Positions 17,216 through 26,988 of a DNA stretch of 64,000 nt are shown one piece after another (position 1 is the stretch's first letter; every line of letters starts with the position of its first letter). This DNA comes from Dyella kyungheensis (GTDB lineage: Bacteria; Pseudomonadota; Gammaproteobacteria; Xanthomonadales; Rhodanobacteraceae): assembly GCF_016905005.1 (NCBI RefSeq), contig NZ_JADIKC010000001.1:310001-374000 (forward strand), in the 5' to 3' direction. Below the pieces are notes generated by a model. The model was not told where the DNA came from and ran no database searches. It saw only the letters and a list, made by a program, of their open reading frames with translations. The position numbers and the translations under genes are program-made.

Positions 17216-17857
17216 TCAATAAGCCACGGTGATCCGCTGCCGGCGCGCATCGTTCTTCTCGACGCGATCCAATAGCGCCACCGCATAGTCCGCCACGCTG
17301 ATCCGGCTCTTGCCATCGGCATCGACCAGCAACTGATCGCTGCCCACGCGATACTTGCCGGTGCGCGGGCCGTCCTCGAGCAAGGCCGCCGGACTCATAT
17401 ACGTCCATTCCACCTCGCTCTTGCCGTGGCGGAAGACTTCCAGCGCCTTGATCTGGCCCTGGGCTTCCGCTTTCCATGCCTCGGGAAAATGCGGGTCGTC
17501 GATCACGCGCACGCCGGGCGAGGTTTCCAGCGAGGCGGCGCCGCCCACCCATACGAGTCGACGCACGCCGGCCTTGGGCAGGTAGTCCAGGACCGTGGCC
17601 GCCAGCGCAGGCACCGCGTCGTTGGAGCCGTCGCGGCGGGCGGAGATGCTCACCACGAGCACGTCGCAGCCCCGCACGGCGTCCAGCCAGCTTTCCGGAT
17701 GGGCGATATCGCCGGTCGCCACCGCGATACGCGGGTCCGTCGTGTCGAGGCGTGCCGGGTCGCGCACGATGGCCGTGACCTCGTCGCCACGTGCAAGGGC
17801 TTCGTCGAGAATGGCGCGGCCCACATGGCCTGTTGCACCGAACAAGGCGATCTTCAT
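17216..17857 (-). CDS. NAD(P)-binding Rossmann protein (YwnB/NmrA-like)
   Basis: 213 residues. The N-terminal KIALFGATGHVGRAIL is the GxxGxxG dinucleotide-binding loop of atypical short-chain dehydrogenases (NAD(P)H-binding family PF13460). VLVVSISAR and RRLVWVGGAASLE follow as in YwnB/BVR-B-like proteins, and the last part (SRISVADYAVALLD) is the conserved C-terminal helix. There is no classical YxxxK. The substrate is unknown; relatives act as flavin/biliverdin reductases, quinone reductases or redox sensors. It is convergent with copB and probably not functionally linked to it. Confidence 0.8.
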   Translation of the reverse strand: MKIALFGATGHVGRAILDEALARGDEVTAIVRDPARLDTTDPRIAVATGDIAHPESWLDAVRGCDVLVVSISARRDGSNDAVPALAATVLDYLPKAGVRRLVWVGGAASLETSPGVRVIDDPHFPEAWKAEAQGQIKALEVFRHGKSEVEWTYMSPAALLEDGPRTGKYRVGSDQLLVDADGKSRISVADYAVALLDRVEKNDARRQRITVAY

Positions 17858-17935
17858 GAAAGTTGCTCTCCAGCGGGGATGAGGGGAGGTGGGCGGACGA
17901 TGACGCGGGAAACGTGAAGGAAAAGCCGAGCGCGC

Positions 17936-19048
17936 TCAGCCCTGGAACATGTAGAACAGGTAGGCCACGAACAGGATCAGGTGCACGGCGCCTTGCAGCA
18001 CGTTGGTGTGTCCGCTGGAAAACGTCACCAGGCTCACCGTGAGGGTGAGCAGGAACAACACCAGGTCGGTGTGCTGCAGTCCCAGTTCGATCGGATGGGC
18101 CGTGAGATGGCTGATGATCAGGATGGCCGGAATGGTGAGGCCGATGGTGGACAGCACCGAGCCGAGGAAAATATTCACCGAGCGCTGCATGTGGTTGCCG
18201 CGGGCGGCGCGCACGGCGCCGATGCCTTCGGGCGTGGCCACCAGCACCGCCATCACCAGTCCTGCCAGCGCGGCCGGCTTGCCCAGCGTTTCCACGACGT
18301 AATCCACCGGGTGCGCGAGTTTCTCGGCGAGATACACCACCGGAATCATATAGGCCAGCAGGAACAGTGCGTGGAAGGTGGTGCGCGCCGCGCCGCCGTG
18401 CATCACCGACGCGGTTTCGTCGTCATCTTCCGTGGCGGCGAAATAGGCGCGATGCCGGCGTGTCTGCAGGGCGAGAAAGGCGATGTACAAGCCCGCGCAG
18501 ATCACGGCCAGAAAGGCCTCCTGCGCGAAGGTGAGCGTCTTCTGCGGATAGGCCGTGTAGTTGGGCATCACCAGCGCCAGGATGCCCAGCGGAATCACCA
18601 CGCCGAGGTACGCATTCGCGCCTTGCAGGTTGTACTGCTGCTCGCGATGCCGCCAGCCGCCGGCCAGCAGCGACAGGCCGACCATGCCGTTGAGCACGAT
18701 CATGGTGACGGCGAACAAGGTGTCGCGCGCCAGCGTGGGGTTGTTGTCACCGTGCAGCATGATCGCGGTGATGCTGATCACCTCGATGGCGGTGATCGAC
18801 AGGGTCAGCACCAGGGTGCCGTACGGCTCGCCCAGCCGGTGGCCCAGATGTTCCGCATGGCGCACCACGGCGAGCGCGGAACCCAGGATCACCGCGAACA
18901 GCCACAGGAAGATCACCGTGAGCCACAGCGGACCGTCGAGTCCGTCCAGCAGGCGCGTGCCGTAGCAAACAAACGCGATGGACGTGGCGACGCTGACGGC
19001 CAGGAACCACTCGCGCCGCAGAAGCCTTGGGAAACCACCCAACCTCAT
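17936..19048 (-). CDS. ChaA-type Ca2+(Na+)/H+ antiporter, copy 2
   Basis: 370 residues. I start at MRLGGFPRLL because GGGAG lies 8 nt upstream; an upstream in-frame ATG at 19087 lacks this. About 11 membrane segments are seen, with the same alpha-repeats as copy 1: GEPYGTLVLTLSITAIEV and TPEGIGAVRAARGNH with GSVLSTIGLTIPAILII. The central acidic loop (TEDDDETASVMHGG) is closer to E. coli ChaA than the proline-rich loop of the copy at 2913-4067. The two copies are clearly homologous along their length but diverged, so they probably differ in ion or pH range. Confidence 0.88.
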   Translation of the reverse strand: MRLGGFPRLLRREWFLAVSVATSIAFVCYGTRLLDGLDGPLWLTVIFLWLFAVILGSALAVVRHAEHLGHRLGEPYGTLVLTLSITAIEVISITAIMLHGDNNPTLARDTLFAVTMIVLNGMVGLSLLAGGWRHREQQYNLQGANAYLGVVIPLGILALVMPNYTAYPQKTLTFAQEAFLAVICAGLYIAFLALQTRRHRAYFAATEDDDETASVMHGGAARTTFHALFLLAYMIPVVYLAEKLAHPVDYVVETLGKPAALAGLVMAVLVATPEGIGAVRAARGNHMQRSVNIFLGSVLSTIGLTIPAILIISHLTAHPIELGLQHTDLVLFLLTLTVSLVTFSSGHTNVLQGAVHLILFVAYLFYMFQG

Positions 19049-19143
19049 CGCAAGCACTCCCGACTGCCGTGAGGCGATGCATGGCATCGCGCCGGTTACC
19101 CGCTGTCGCAGGAAATAGCGGACCTCACCGCTGCGACGGCGGC

Positions 19144-20073
19144 TTATTCAACCACACTGTGGCTTTCGGCTGTGCCCAACAGCTCGGGCTGCGAAGGCGT
19201 CGCCTGCGTGCGCGTCAGCAGCGGATGCATGAACACGGCGGCCAGGATCACCGCCACGCCCGCGTAGAACCAGCCGTCCAGTTCGCGTTGCTCGCCCAGC
19301 AGGACGATCGCCAGCACGATCGCATAGACCGGTTCCAGATTGGTCACCATCTGCGTGCCGAAGGCGGTCATGTGGCGCAACGCCACCAGCGCCAGCGCGA
19401 ACGGCAGCAGCGTGCAGCCGAAGGAAAGCAGCACCAGCAGGGTGGCGTCGTGCAGGCTGGGCAGCACGAAGGCCGGACCCGCATGCGGCAGCAAGGGGGC
19501 CAGCAGGGTGAGGAACAGCGTGCCCGTGCCCAGTTCCAGGCAGGTCACGGTGAGCGGGTCGCCATGTTCCACCAGCCGCTTGTTGAACGCGCCGAACAGC
19601 GCCACCAGCAGAGCCGACAGCGCGCCCACCACGATGCCCAGACGCATATCGGTCGGCACGCCGCCCACCACCATCGCCACGCCAGGCACCACGGCCACGC
19701 CGATCAGCAGCTCGCGCGGGTCGAACTTGCGGCGCGCGATCCACGGTTCCACCAGCGACAGGAATACCGGTCCCAGCGCGATGCAGGTGGCGCCCACCGA
19801 TGCATTGGCCAGCTTGATGGCGGCATAGAAGGTCAGCCAGTGCAGCGATACGAGCACGCCGATGCCCGCGTAACCCCAGCGCAGCTTTGCCGGCATCGCC
19901 TTCAGGCCGCGCCATACCCGGGGAATCAGCAGCAGTGCGGCGGAGACCAGCAGCATGCGCCACCACACCAGCTGCATTGCCGGCAGCGTGATCGTTTTGC
20001 CCAGGATGGCGGTGAAGCCCCACAGCAGGACGCAGAAATGGATCTGCCAGCGGGCCTTGTTGACCGGTTGCAT
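19144..20073 (-). CDS. EamA/DMT-family exporter
   Basis: 309 residues with ten predicted membrane helices in two EamA repeats (about 10-140 and 155-290). Helix-rich motifs such as LLWGFTAILGKTITLPAMQLVWWRMLL at the start and TNLEPVYAIVLAIVLLGEQRELDGWFYAGVAVILAAV at the end are the family hallmark (the E-P-x-x-A and G-E motifs). Drug/metabolite exporters of this kind move amino acids, nucleotides or small metabolites; no substrate can be assigned. Confidence 0.88.
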   Translation of the reverse strand: MQPVNKARWQIHFCVLLWGFTAILGKTITLPAMQLVWWRMLLVSAALLLIPRVWRGLKAMPAKLRWGYAGIGVLVSLHWLTFYAAIKLANASVGATCIALGPVFLSLVEPWIARRKFDPRELLIGVAVVPGVAMVVGGVPTDMRLGIVVGALSALLVALFGAFNKRLVEHGDPLTVTCLELGTGTLFLTLLAPLLPHAGPAFVLPSLHDATLLVLLSFGCTLLPFALALVALRHMTAFGTQMVTNLEPVYAIVLAIVLLGEQRELDGWFYAGVAVILAAVFMHPLLTRTQATPSQPELLGTAESHSVVE

Positions 20074-20124
20074 GCGCGAATGTCGGCGAGGGGAGACTCG
20101 GCATTCTAGCGTTGCCGCGCATGC

Positions 20125-22284
20125 TCAGTGAGTGGTGGCTGCCTTGTTCTTGCTGGGCAGCGGTGCGGGGCGTGACTTGGAGGCGCCGCGCATCTGTTCC
20201 AGCACGGTGGCGCAGGTGTTGTCCTGCTCGCCCTTGCTGGTGGCCACCAGCGGCAGCAGCGCAGCGATCGGCGTGGCCAGTACGCCCAGCGCCACCGCAC
20301 CGCCGCCGCGCAGGATCAGCGGCCCCGGCTGCACGCCCACGTCGGGATCCTTCAAGGTGCCCTTCACGTACAGCGGCGAGCGCAGCGAGAAGATGCGCAG
20401 CCCTTTCGACTCCGGTCGCACGTCCAGGTCGAGCTTCTCGTTGGCGAAGTTCACCGTGCCGTTCACGCGGATGGTGGCGTCCTCGGTGTCGAACACGAAC
20501 AGCTGCGTCTGGTACAGGCCGTTGGTGGCGGTCAGATCGGAGGCGGCGCAGTTGATCTTCACCGTCTTGTCGCCGAACAGCTTGACGATCACGATGTTCG
20601 CCACGTTCAGGCCGGCCGTTTCCAGCAGTGCCTTGCTGATCGCGCCATCGTTCATCAGCAGCTTCAGCTCGCCGGTGGAGGTGCCCATCAGCTCGCTCAC
20701 CGAATTGCCGCGGGCGTTGAGCGCGGCGTCGCCGTTGATCTCGCCGAAACTGGTCTGCATCGGCGCGAATTTGGGAAACAGTTCCTTGAGCTTGAGGTGG
20801 CGCGCCTTGAGCTTGATGTCGCCCTTCATCGGCGTGGTGCTGCCGTCGAGGCGCAGGTTGCTGTCGATCTTTCCGCTGGCGAAATCGAATCCCAGCGGAT
20901 TGAGCGTGAGCACGCCGTTGTCCATCACCAGGTGCGTCGAGAGCGCATTGATCGGCAGCGCGGTGTCGCGCACGATCCGGGCTGCGCTGAAGTTGACGTC
21001 GGCATCCATGGCGCGCCAGCGATCGGTGCGGAAGGGCTCGACCGGCAGCACCTTGTCGCTGGGTGTGGGCGTCGCATCGCCGCGCTGCTCCTTTTCGGCA
21101 TTCGAGTCGGCACCGATCAAGGGCGCCAGATCGGAGAAGCGCAGCAGCTGCGATTTCACCGTGCCGCTGAGTTTGGGCCGCGCGCCGCCGGTATCGAAGG
21201 CCAGATCGCCTTGCAGGTCGCTGCCGCCCACGCGGCCACGGAAATGGTCGTACTCGAAGTGGCTGGCGCCGCGCTTCAGGTTCGCGCGCAGATGGCCTTC
21301 GGTCGCATACTGCGGCGTGTCGGGCAGGGTCACGCCGATCAGCGGATAGAGCTTGGCCATGCTGCTGCCGGAGAACCACAGGCGGATGTCCAGCGCGGCG
21401 AGATGCAGCGGATCGGTGAGCGTGCCCACCAGCGCGATGTGCGTATCGCCGATGTGCACGTCGCCTTGAATCGGGAAGGGCTGGTCGGTCTGCTGCAGGG
21501 CCAGCACGCCACCGGTCTTGCCATGACCATCGACGGGGGCACCCTGGTACTTGCCCAGCGCCTGCCAGGCAAACTGGTAGGCGGCGTTGGTGTGGCCGGG
21601 TTCGTTTTCCTGCGTGCCCGCATCCTTGGCCAGTGCGGTCTTGGCGCTGGCGCCGACGGTCTTGCTGGCCTGTTCGCGTGCGTCGGCGGACTGTTGCGAA
21701 ACGATGTCGCCATACGGGATCGCCCGCTGCAGCGCTTCCATGGTGATCTGCAGGTCTGCCTTGCTGATGGCGTCGTTGAGCGCGATATGGCCGCGGTCGA
21801 AGCCGATCGCGTGCAGGTCCAGCGTCCACGCCGACGGCTTGCCATCGTTGGCGAAGGCGAAATCCCAGTTGGCCTGGCCTTGTGCATTGCGCTCCAGGTC
21901 GATGCTGGGCTGGGTGAGATACAGCACGGGGATTTCCACCCGATGCACGATCAACGGCAGCGGCGAGATGCGGAAACGCAGCGCATCCAGCTGGGCGAAA
22001 TGCGGCTGGTCGGTCCACTCTGGATTGCCGATGCTGATGTTCTGCGCGACGAACTCCGGCCACGGCACCCAGCTCTCGATGCCGCTGGCGCGCTCTTCGC
22101 GCCGCCAGCGAACGCTCAAGTCGCCATTGATGGCAAACGGCCGTCCAATCGATTCACTGACGCGGGCATTGACGGTGGGCTTGAGGCGATTCCAGTCGAA
22201 CGTGGCGATGACGATCAACAGCACCACGATCAGCGCCAGGCAGACGCCGATGATCCATATCAGTATTTTCCAGCCCCGCCGCAT
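20125..22284 (-). CDS. AsmA-family protein
   Basis: 719 residues. I start at MRRGWKILIWIIGV (ATG 22284) because GGGAG lies 6 nt upstream; a farther ATG at 22311 is in frame. One N-terminal membrane helix anchors a very long beta-rich domain that ends with the AsmA C-terminal pattern (GNSVSELMGTSTGELKLLMNDGAISKALLETAGLNV...). Such proteins are now viewed as periplasmic bridge-like lipid-transfer proteins related to TamB/YhdP. The C-terminus includes a Cys and a Lys-rich tail (PSKNKAATTH). Confidence 0.88.
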   Translation of the reverse strand: MRRGWKILIWIIGVCLALIVVLLIVIATFDWNRLKPTVNARVSESIGRPFAINGDLSVRWRREERASGIESWVPWPEFVAQNISIGNPEWTDQPHFAQLDALRFRISPLPLIVHRVEIPVLYLTQPSIDLERNAQGQANWDFAFANDGKPSAWTLDLHAIGFDRGHIALNDAISKADLQITMEALQRAIPYGDIVSQQSADAREQASKTVGASAKTALAKDAGTQENEPGHTNAAYQFAWQALGKYQGAPVDGHGKTGGVLALQQTDQPFPIQGDVHIGDTHIALVGTLTDPLHLAALDIRLWFSGSSMAKLYPLIGVTLPDTPQYATEGHLRANLKRGASHFEYDHFRGRVGGSDLQGDLAFDTGGARPKLSGTVKSQLLRFSDLAPLIGADSNAEKEQRGDATPTPSDKVLPVEPFRTDRWRAMDADVNFSAARIVRDTALPINALSTHLVMDNGVLTLNPLGFDFASGKIDSNLRLDGSTTPMKGDIKLKARHLKLKELFPKFAPMQTSFGEINGDAALNARGNSVSELMGTSTGELKLLMNDGAISKALLETAGLNVANIVIVKLFGDKTVKINCAASDLTATNGLYQTQLFVFDTEDATIRVNGTVNFANEKLDLDVRPESKGLRIFSLRSPLYVKGTLKDPDVGVQPGPLILRGGGAVALGVLATPIAALLPLVATSKGEQDNTCATVLEQMRGASKSRPAPLPSKNKAATTH

Positions 22285-22384
22285 GCATGACTCCCACCGC
22301 GATATCGCCACGACATCCTGCCGACTCGCCCGGTGAAGGGCGTGTCGTCATGCGGTGATGGGCGCGGGCGGGGGTTCATCCAGA

Positions 22385-23320
22385 TCAATGCAACGTCTTG
22401 GCGTCACGAACCGGGATGCTCACGCTGCACAGGTCCACCTTGTGCACCGGGAAACGATAGAAATCGTCCAGGCGATTGCGCTTCGCATCGACCAGCGCGG
22501 CAAAGGTGGCGCTATCGGTGCGCAGCACCTGGATGGCCGGGCGCTGGTCGGCGGGAAGATCGGCGGCCAGGCGCACCGAGCCGATCGCGATGCGCTGATC
22601 GGGCTGCTCGTAGAAGCCCAGCGGACCGGTGCCGCGGGGCAGGCCGGAGAGGTATTCCACGCCTTGCAGCACGCGGCCCACCACGGCGATGTTGCGGTCC
22701 AGCGCGCGCGGCGCCTGGCCGATCACCGCGTAGAGCTCGCTGCCGCTGCCAGTTTCCGGATCGATATCGCGGCCCACGCCCACCATGCCGTAGCAATGGG
22801 TGAGCCATTCCTGATGGTTGGCCTGGTCGCGTGCGACCGGGAAGCCTTCGGAGAAGCCGACTTCCGGTGCGTAGAAATCGCCGTCCTTCAAGGCGGTGAA
22901 GGGAAGCTTGGCGTCGTAGGGGCGGGTGTATTCCGGCGGCAGCTTGTCCTTGGCCGAGCCCAGCGATTTGAGCTTGCTCTTGTCGCCGTTGTCGTCGCTG
23001 GCCGGGTCGCCCCATTGGGTGACGAAGTTGTCGTGCACGCGCACGATGGCGAGCCCGTCGTAATAGTGCTCGTGCGCCATGGTCCGGATATTGGCCACGT
23101 GCAGCGGGGCGAAGTCCGGCGCCAGTTCGATCAGCACGCGCCCTTGCGGCAGCTGCATCACCAGCAGGTTCTGCGGATCGGGCGTGCGCCATTCCTGCGG
23201 CTGCGACTTGGCCAGCAGTTCCTTGGGCGAAGGCGTGTGTGCGGGCTTCGCCTCGTCGGCTGCCACGGTGGCGGACAGCGAAACGGCAAGCGCAAGAGCA
23301 AGGCAGTGGCGCAGCAGCAT
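22385..23320 (-). CDS. Secreted cyclophilin-type peptidyl-prolyl isomerase
   Basis: 311 residues starting at MLLRHCLALAL, with a Sec signal peptide cleaved near TVAA. The mature part is a cyclophilin domain with insertions: VLIELAPDFAPLHVANIRTMA, YYDGLAIVRVHDNFVTQWGDP, and the C-terminal YAVIGQAPRALDRNIAVVGRVLQGVEYL. The canonical F-H-R-V-I core is replaced by IVRVHDNFV, and the chain is nearly twice the length of E. coli PpiA, so this is the larger periplasmic subgroup. It probably assists proline isomerisation in envelope proteins. Confidence 0.85.
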   Translation of the reverse strand: MLLRHCLALALAVSLSATVAADEAKPAHTPSPKELLAKSQPQEWRTPDPQNLLVMQLPQGRVLIELAPDFAPLHVANIRTMAHEHYYDGLAIVRVHDNFVTQWGDPASDDNGDKSKLKSLGSAKDKLPPEYTRPYDAKLPFTALKDGDFYAPEVGFSEGFPVARDQANHQEWLTHCYGMVGVGRDIDPETGSGSELYAVIGQAPRALDRNIAVVGRVLQGVEYLSGLPRGTGPLGFYEQPDQRIAIGSVRLAADLPADQRPAIQVLRTDSATFAALVDAKRNRLDDFYRFPVHKVDLCSVSIPVRDAKTLH

Positions 23321-23462
23321 GGGAACCCCCGGGTCGGAAAGCCTGCAAGGTAGCAGAGCAGGGCCCGGGATGGTGGTGCACGTTCCCGCCCTCAATACAA
23401 GCCGCGAAACGCGGGCCAGGGTTCTCTACAATGCCGCCCCTTTGCCCGCTCTTGCCCGACCC

Positions 23463-24275
23463 ATGGATATCGTTGTCAACGAAGAACTCAAGGCCTATAT
23501 CGACCCGCTCACGCCGGACGAATACGAGGCGCTCGAACGCAGCCTGCTCGCGGAAGGTTGCCGCGATTCGCTGGTGCTCTGGGGCAATGTCCTGGTGGAC
23601 GGACACAATCGCTACGGCATCTGCCGCAAGCACGACCTGCCGTTCAACACGGTGCAGAACACCCGCTTCCAGTCGATGGACGACGTGCATCTGTGGATGA
23701 TCGAGCAACATCTGGGGCGGCGCAGCGTGTCCGACTTCCAGCGCGGCGTGCTGGCGCTGCGCAAGCGGGAGATTCTGCAGGAGCGCCGCTCGCGCGCCAG
23801 GCCGGTGGAAGAAGAGGCGGGTGCCGTGCCCGAAGCGACGCCATCGGTCACCGTAGCGGAGCCGCCCGCCAAGCCCGAGCCGTTGCCGAGCCGGCAAGCG
23901 ATCGCGCGCGAGGCGCGTCTCAGCAACAGCCAGGTGGTGATGATCGAGAAGATCCAGAAGCAGGCCGCGCCGGAAGTGGTGGCGGCGGTGAAGTCGGGCG
24001 TGTTGTCGATCAACGCCGCCGCCGCTGTGGCAACGCTGCCGGAAGACGAGCAGCGCGCCGCGGCCGTGGCGGGCGATGACGAACTCAAGCAGGCGGCCAA
24101 GCGCGTGCGCGAAGCCAAGCGCAAGCCGCGCAAGGAGCCTGAGGCGGGCGATGAAGACATGCCGACCTTGCGTCGCCGCGTCGCCGAGCTGAGCGCCGAA
24201 GTGATCGAGCTGAAGGCCGACAACGAGGCCTTGCGCGAACAACTGGCCCGCTGGGAGCGTTCCGCCAACCCGTAA
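23463..24275 (+). CDS. Orphan ParB N-terminal-domain protein with coiled-coil tail
   Basis: 270 residues. The N-terminal part (1-100) resembles the ParB/sulfiredoxin-like nuclease/CTPase fold: LTPDEYEALERSLLAEGCRDSLVLWGNVLVDGHNRYGIC. A helical middle (about 135-200) begins SRQAIAREARLSNSQVVMIEKI, which looks like a KorB-type helix-turn-helix region, followed by a lysine-rich linker. The last 40 residues form a heptad-patterned coiled coil (TLRRRVAELSAEVIELKADNEALREQLARWE). There is no parA next to it and no parS-like site was recognised, so it is not the chromosomal partition ParB. Its role is unknown; DNA binding is likely. Confidence 0.75.
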   Translation: MDIVVNEELKAYIDPLTPDEYEALERSLLAEGCRDSLVLWGNVLVDGHNRYGICRKHDLPFNTVQNTRFQSMDDVHLWMIEQHLGRRSVSDFQRGVLALRKREILQERRSRARPVEEEAGAVPEATPSVTVAEPPAKPEPLPSRQAIAREARLSNSQVVMIEKIQKQAAPEVVAAVKSGVLSINAAAAVATLPEDEQRAAAVAGDDELKQAAKRVREAKRKPRKEPEAGDEDMPTLRRRVAELSAEVIELKADNEALREQLARWERSANP

Positions 24276-24514
24276 TGCTTTTTGCGGACGCTGTTCGCAA
24301 TGAATACGTATGCAGCCGCTGGTTGCTGCATTGCGATGCTTTCTACGATGCGCAGCACTGCCGCCCGAATGGCTGCTGCGCAAGGAAATGCGCGGCAACC
24401 CTCTTCTTGCGAACGACAGTGATGTTGCTTGTCCGCCAGCCGCGGCAGGGATGCACTCCGTGGCGCCGATGCTGTTTGACCTGATCGTCAACGAAGCAGA
24501 ATGGAGGCTTACCC

Positions 24515-26845
24515 ATGAAGTGCTCGAAGATTCTCGCCGCGCTGCTGGCCTGCGCGGCGCTCAGCGGCGTGCCCGCGACACCGGCCCAGGCGGCCATCAA
24601 CAGCATGAGTCTGGGCGCGAGCTACAACGCGGCGCAGACCAGCATCACCTTCCGCGTCTATTCCTCCACCGCCACGCGCCTCGTGCTGTATTTGTATTCG
24701 GCCGGCTACGGCGTGCAGGAGTCGGCTACGTATCCGCTCAGCTCGGTGGGGAGCGGCGTATGGGCGGTGACTGTGCCGGTGTCGTCGATCCAGGCGGCAG
24801 GCATCACCGGTTCGGTCTATTACGGCTATCGCGCCTGGGGACCGAACTGGCCGTACAACAGCAGCTGGGGCAAGGGTTCGCAGGCCGGTTTTGTGTCGGA
24901 CGTCGATACCAGCGGCAATCGTTTCAATCCGAACAAGCTGCTGCTCGATCCGTATGCGCAGGAAGTGAGCCAGGACCCGCAGAACCCGTCGAACCAGAAC
25001 GGCAACGTGTTCGCCTCCGGCGCCAGTTACCGCACCACCGACAGCGGCATCTATGCGCCCAAGGGGGTGGTGCTGGCACCCATCACACAGAGCACCGGCA
25101 GCAAGCCCACGCGGGCGCAGAAAGACGACGTGATCTACGAAGTCCATGTGCGCGGCTTCACAGAGCAGGATACCTCGATCGCCGCGCAGTATCGCGGCAC
25201 GTACTACGGCGCTGGCCTCAAGGCGAGTTACCTGGCCAGCCTGGGCGTGACGGCGGTGGAATTCCTGCCCGTGCAGGAAACGCAGAACGACGCGAACGAC
25301 GTCGTGCCCAACTCGGATGCCAACCAGAACTACTGGGGCTACATGACCGAGAACTATTTTTCGCCGGATCGCCGCTACGCCTATAACAAGGCACCCGGCG
25401 GCCCCACGGCGGAATTCCGGGCGATGGTGCAGGCGTTCCACAATGCCGGCATCAAGGTCTATATGGACGTGGTCTACAACCACACCGCCGAAGGGGGCAC
25501 CTGGACGGGCAGCGATCCGACCACGGCAACCATCTACTCGTGGCGCGGCCTGGACAACGGCACCTATTACGAGCTCACCGCCGACCATCAATACTTCTAC
25601 GACAACACCGGCACCGGCGCGAACTTCAACACGTACAACACGGTGGCGCAGAACCTGATCGTGGATTCGCTGGCCTATTGGGCGAACACGATGGGCGTGG
25701 ACGGCTTCCGCTTCGATCTCGCCTCGGTGCTGGGCAACAGCTGTCTCAACGGTGCGTACAACGCCTCGGCGCCGAACTGCCCCAACGGCGGCTACAACTT
25801 CGATGCGGCGGACAGCAACGTGGCGATCAACCGCATCCTGCGCGAATTCACCGTGCGTCCCGCCGGCGGCGGCAGCGGTCTGGATCTGTTCGCCGAACCG
25901 TGGGCGATCAACGGCAACTCCTACCAGCTCGGCGGATTTCCGCAGGGATGGTCGGAGTGGAACGGCTTGTTCCGCGACAGCCTGCGTCAGGCGCAGAACG
26001 AACTGGGCAGCATGACCATCCACATCACCCAGGATGCGAACGACTTCTCGGGTTCCTCCAACCTGTTTCAGGCCAACGGACGCGCGCCGTGGAACTCGGT
26101 GAACTTCATCGACGTACACGACGGTCTGACCTTGAAGGACGTCTATTCGTGCAACGGCGCTAGCAACAGCCAGGCGTGGCCGTACGGGCCGTCGGATGGC
26201 GGCACCAGTACGAACTACAGCTGGGACCAGGGCATGTCCGCAGGCACCGGCACGGCGTTGGACCAGCGTCGCGCTGCCCGCACGGGCATGGCCTTCGAGA
26301 TGCTCTCGGCGGGCACGCCGCTGATGCAGGGAGGCGATGAACACCTGCGCACGCTCCAGTGCAACAACAATGCGTACAACCTCGACTCCAGCGCGAACTG
26401 GCTGAGCAGCAGCTGGACCACTGATCAGTCGAACTTCTACACCTTTGCCCAGCGTCTGATCGCCTTCCGCAAGGCGCATCCCGCGCTGCGTCCAGCCACC
26501 TGGTATACCGGCAGCCAACTGGTGTGGTATCAGCCCAGCGGCGCCACGGCGGACACCAACTACTGGAACAACACCAGCAACTACGCGCTGGCCTACACCA
26601 TCAACGGCCCGTCGCTGGGCGACAGCAACTCGATCTACGTCGCCTACAACGGCTGGTCGGGCAGCGTCACCTTCACGCTGCCGGCGCCGCCCACCGGCAC
26701 GCAGTGGTATCGCGTCACCGACACCTGTAATTGGAACGATGGTGCCAATACATTCGCCGCTCCTGGCAGCGAGACGCTGATCGGCGGGGCTGGGACCACC
26801 TATGGCCAGTGCGGCCAGTCGCTGTTGCTGCTGATCTCCAAATAA
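24515..26845 (+). CDS. iam: Secreted isoamylase (glycogen/amylopectin debranching enzyme)
   Basis: 776 residues. It hydrolyses alpha-1,6 branch points of glycogen and amylopectin (EC 3.2.1.68, GH13). The signal peptide ends PAQA, cleaving at residue 26. An N-terminal carbohydrate-binding-48-like domain precedes the catalytic barrel, whose triad is seen at D401 (GFRFDLAS), E461 (LFAEPWA) and D536 (FIDVHDG). These equal D375, E435 and D510 of the mature Pseudomonas amyloderamosa enzyme, which I recall as being the same length and nearly the same sequence throughout. A C-terminal beta domain ends [13 protein letters not shown]. The gene stands alone, with no other glycogen-metabolism gene in the window. 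Confidence 0.97.
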   Translation: MKCSKILAALLACAALSGVPATPAQAAINSMSLGASYNAAQTSITFRVYSSTATRLVLYLYSAGYGVQESATYPLSSVGSGVWAVTVPVSSIQAAGITGSVYYGYRAWGPNWPYNSSWGKGSQAGFVSDVDTSGNRFNPNKLLLDPYAQEVSQDPQNPSNQNGNVFASGASYRTTDSGIYAPKGVVLAPITQSTGSKPTRAQKDDVIYEVHVRGFTEQDTSIAAQYRGTYYGAGLKASYLASLGVTAVEFLPVQETQNDANDVVPNSDANQNYWGYMTENYFSPDRRYAYNKAPGGPTAEFRAMVQAFHNAGIKVYMDVVYNHTAEGGTWTGSDPTTATIYSWRGLDNGTYYELTADHQYFYDNTGTGANFNTYNTVAQNLIVDSLAYWANTMGVDGFRFDLASVLGNSCLNGAYNASAPNCPNGGYNFDAADSNVAINRILREFTVRPAGGGSGLDLFAEPWAINGNSYQLGGFPQGWSEWNGLFRDSLRQAQNELGSMTIHITQDANDFSGSSNLFQANGRAPWNSVNFIDVHDGLTLKDVYSCNGASNSQAWPYGPSDGGTSTNYSWDQGMSAGTGTALDQRRAARTGMAFEMLSAGTPLMQGGDEHLRTLQCNNNAYNLDSSANWLSSSWTTDQSNFYTFAQRLIAFRKAHPALRPATWYTGSQLVWYQPSGATADTNYWNNTSNYALAYTINGPSLGDSNSIYVAYNGWSGSVTFTLPAPPTGTQWYRVTDTCNWNDGANTFAAPGSETLIGGAGTTYGQCGQSLLLLISK

Positions 26846-26854
26846 GCCGTACCG

Positions 26855-26890
26855 CGCATCCGCACGGCTCAGCCGAGTCGTGCGGACGCG
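26855..26890 (+). terminator. Strong hairpin after isoamylase gene
   Basis: cgcatccgcacg (26855-26866) pairs with cgtgcggacgcg (26879-26890) at 11 of 12 positions, and the loop contains a further cggct/agccg stem. It begins 10 nt after the stop codon. No T tract follows, so it is a terminator candidate or mRNA 3' stabiliser. Confidence 0.5.
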
Positions 26891-26988
26891 AATCTGGCCA
26901 GTACCGGCTGACATGGTTGTCACATCGGCGAGGCGATACTCGTTGGAATCGCGTGCGGCGCATGTCTTCCATCGAAGGGGCCTGGGTT

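Noticed and set aside
24509-26923. 804-codon minus-strand open frame
   Set aside because: Antisense shadow of the isoamylase gene, which is certain from its active-site motifs.
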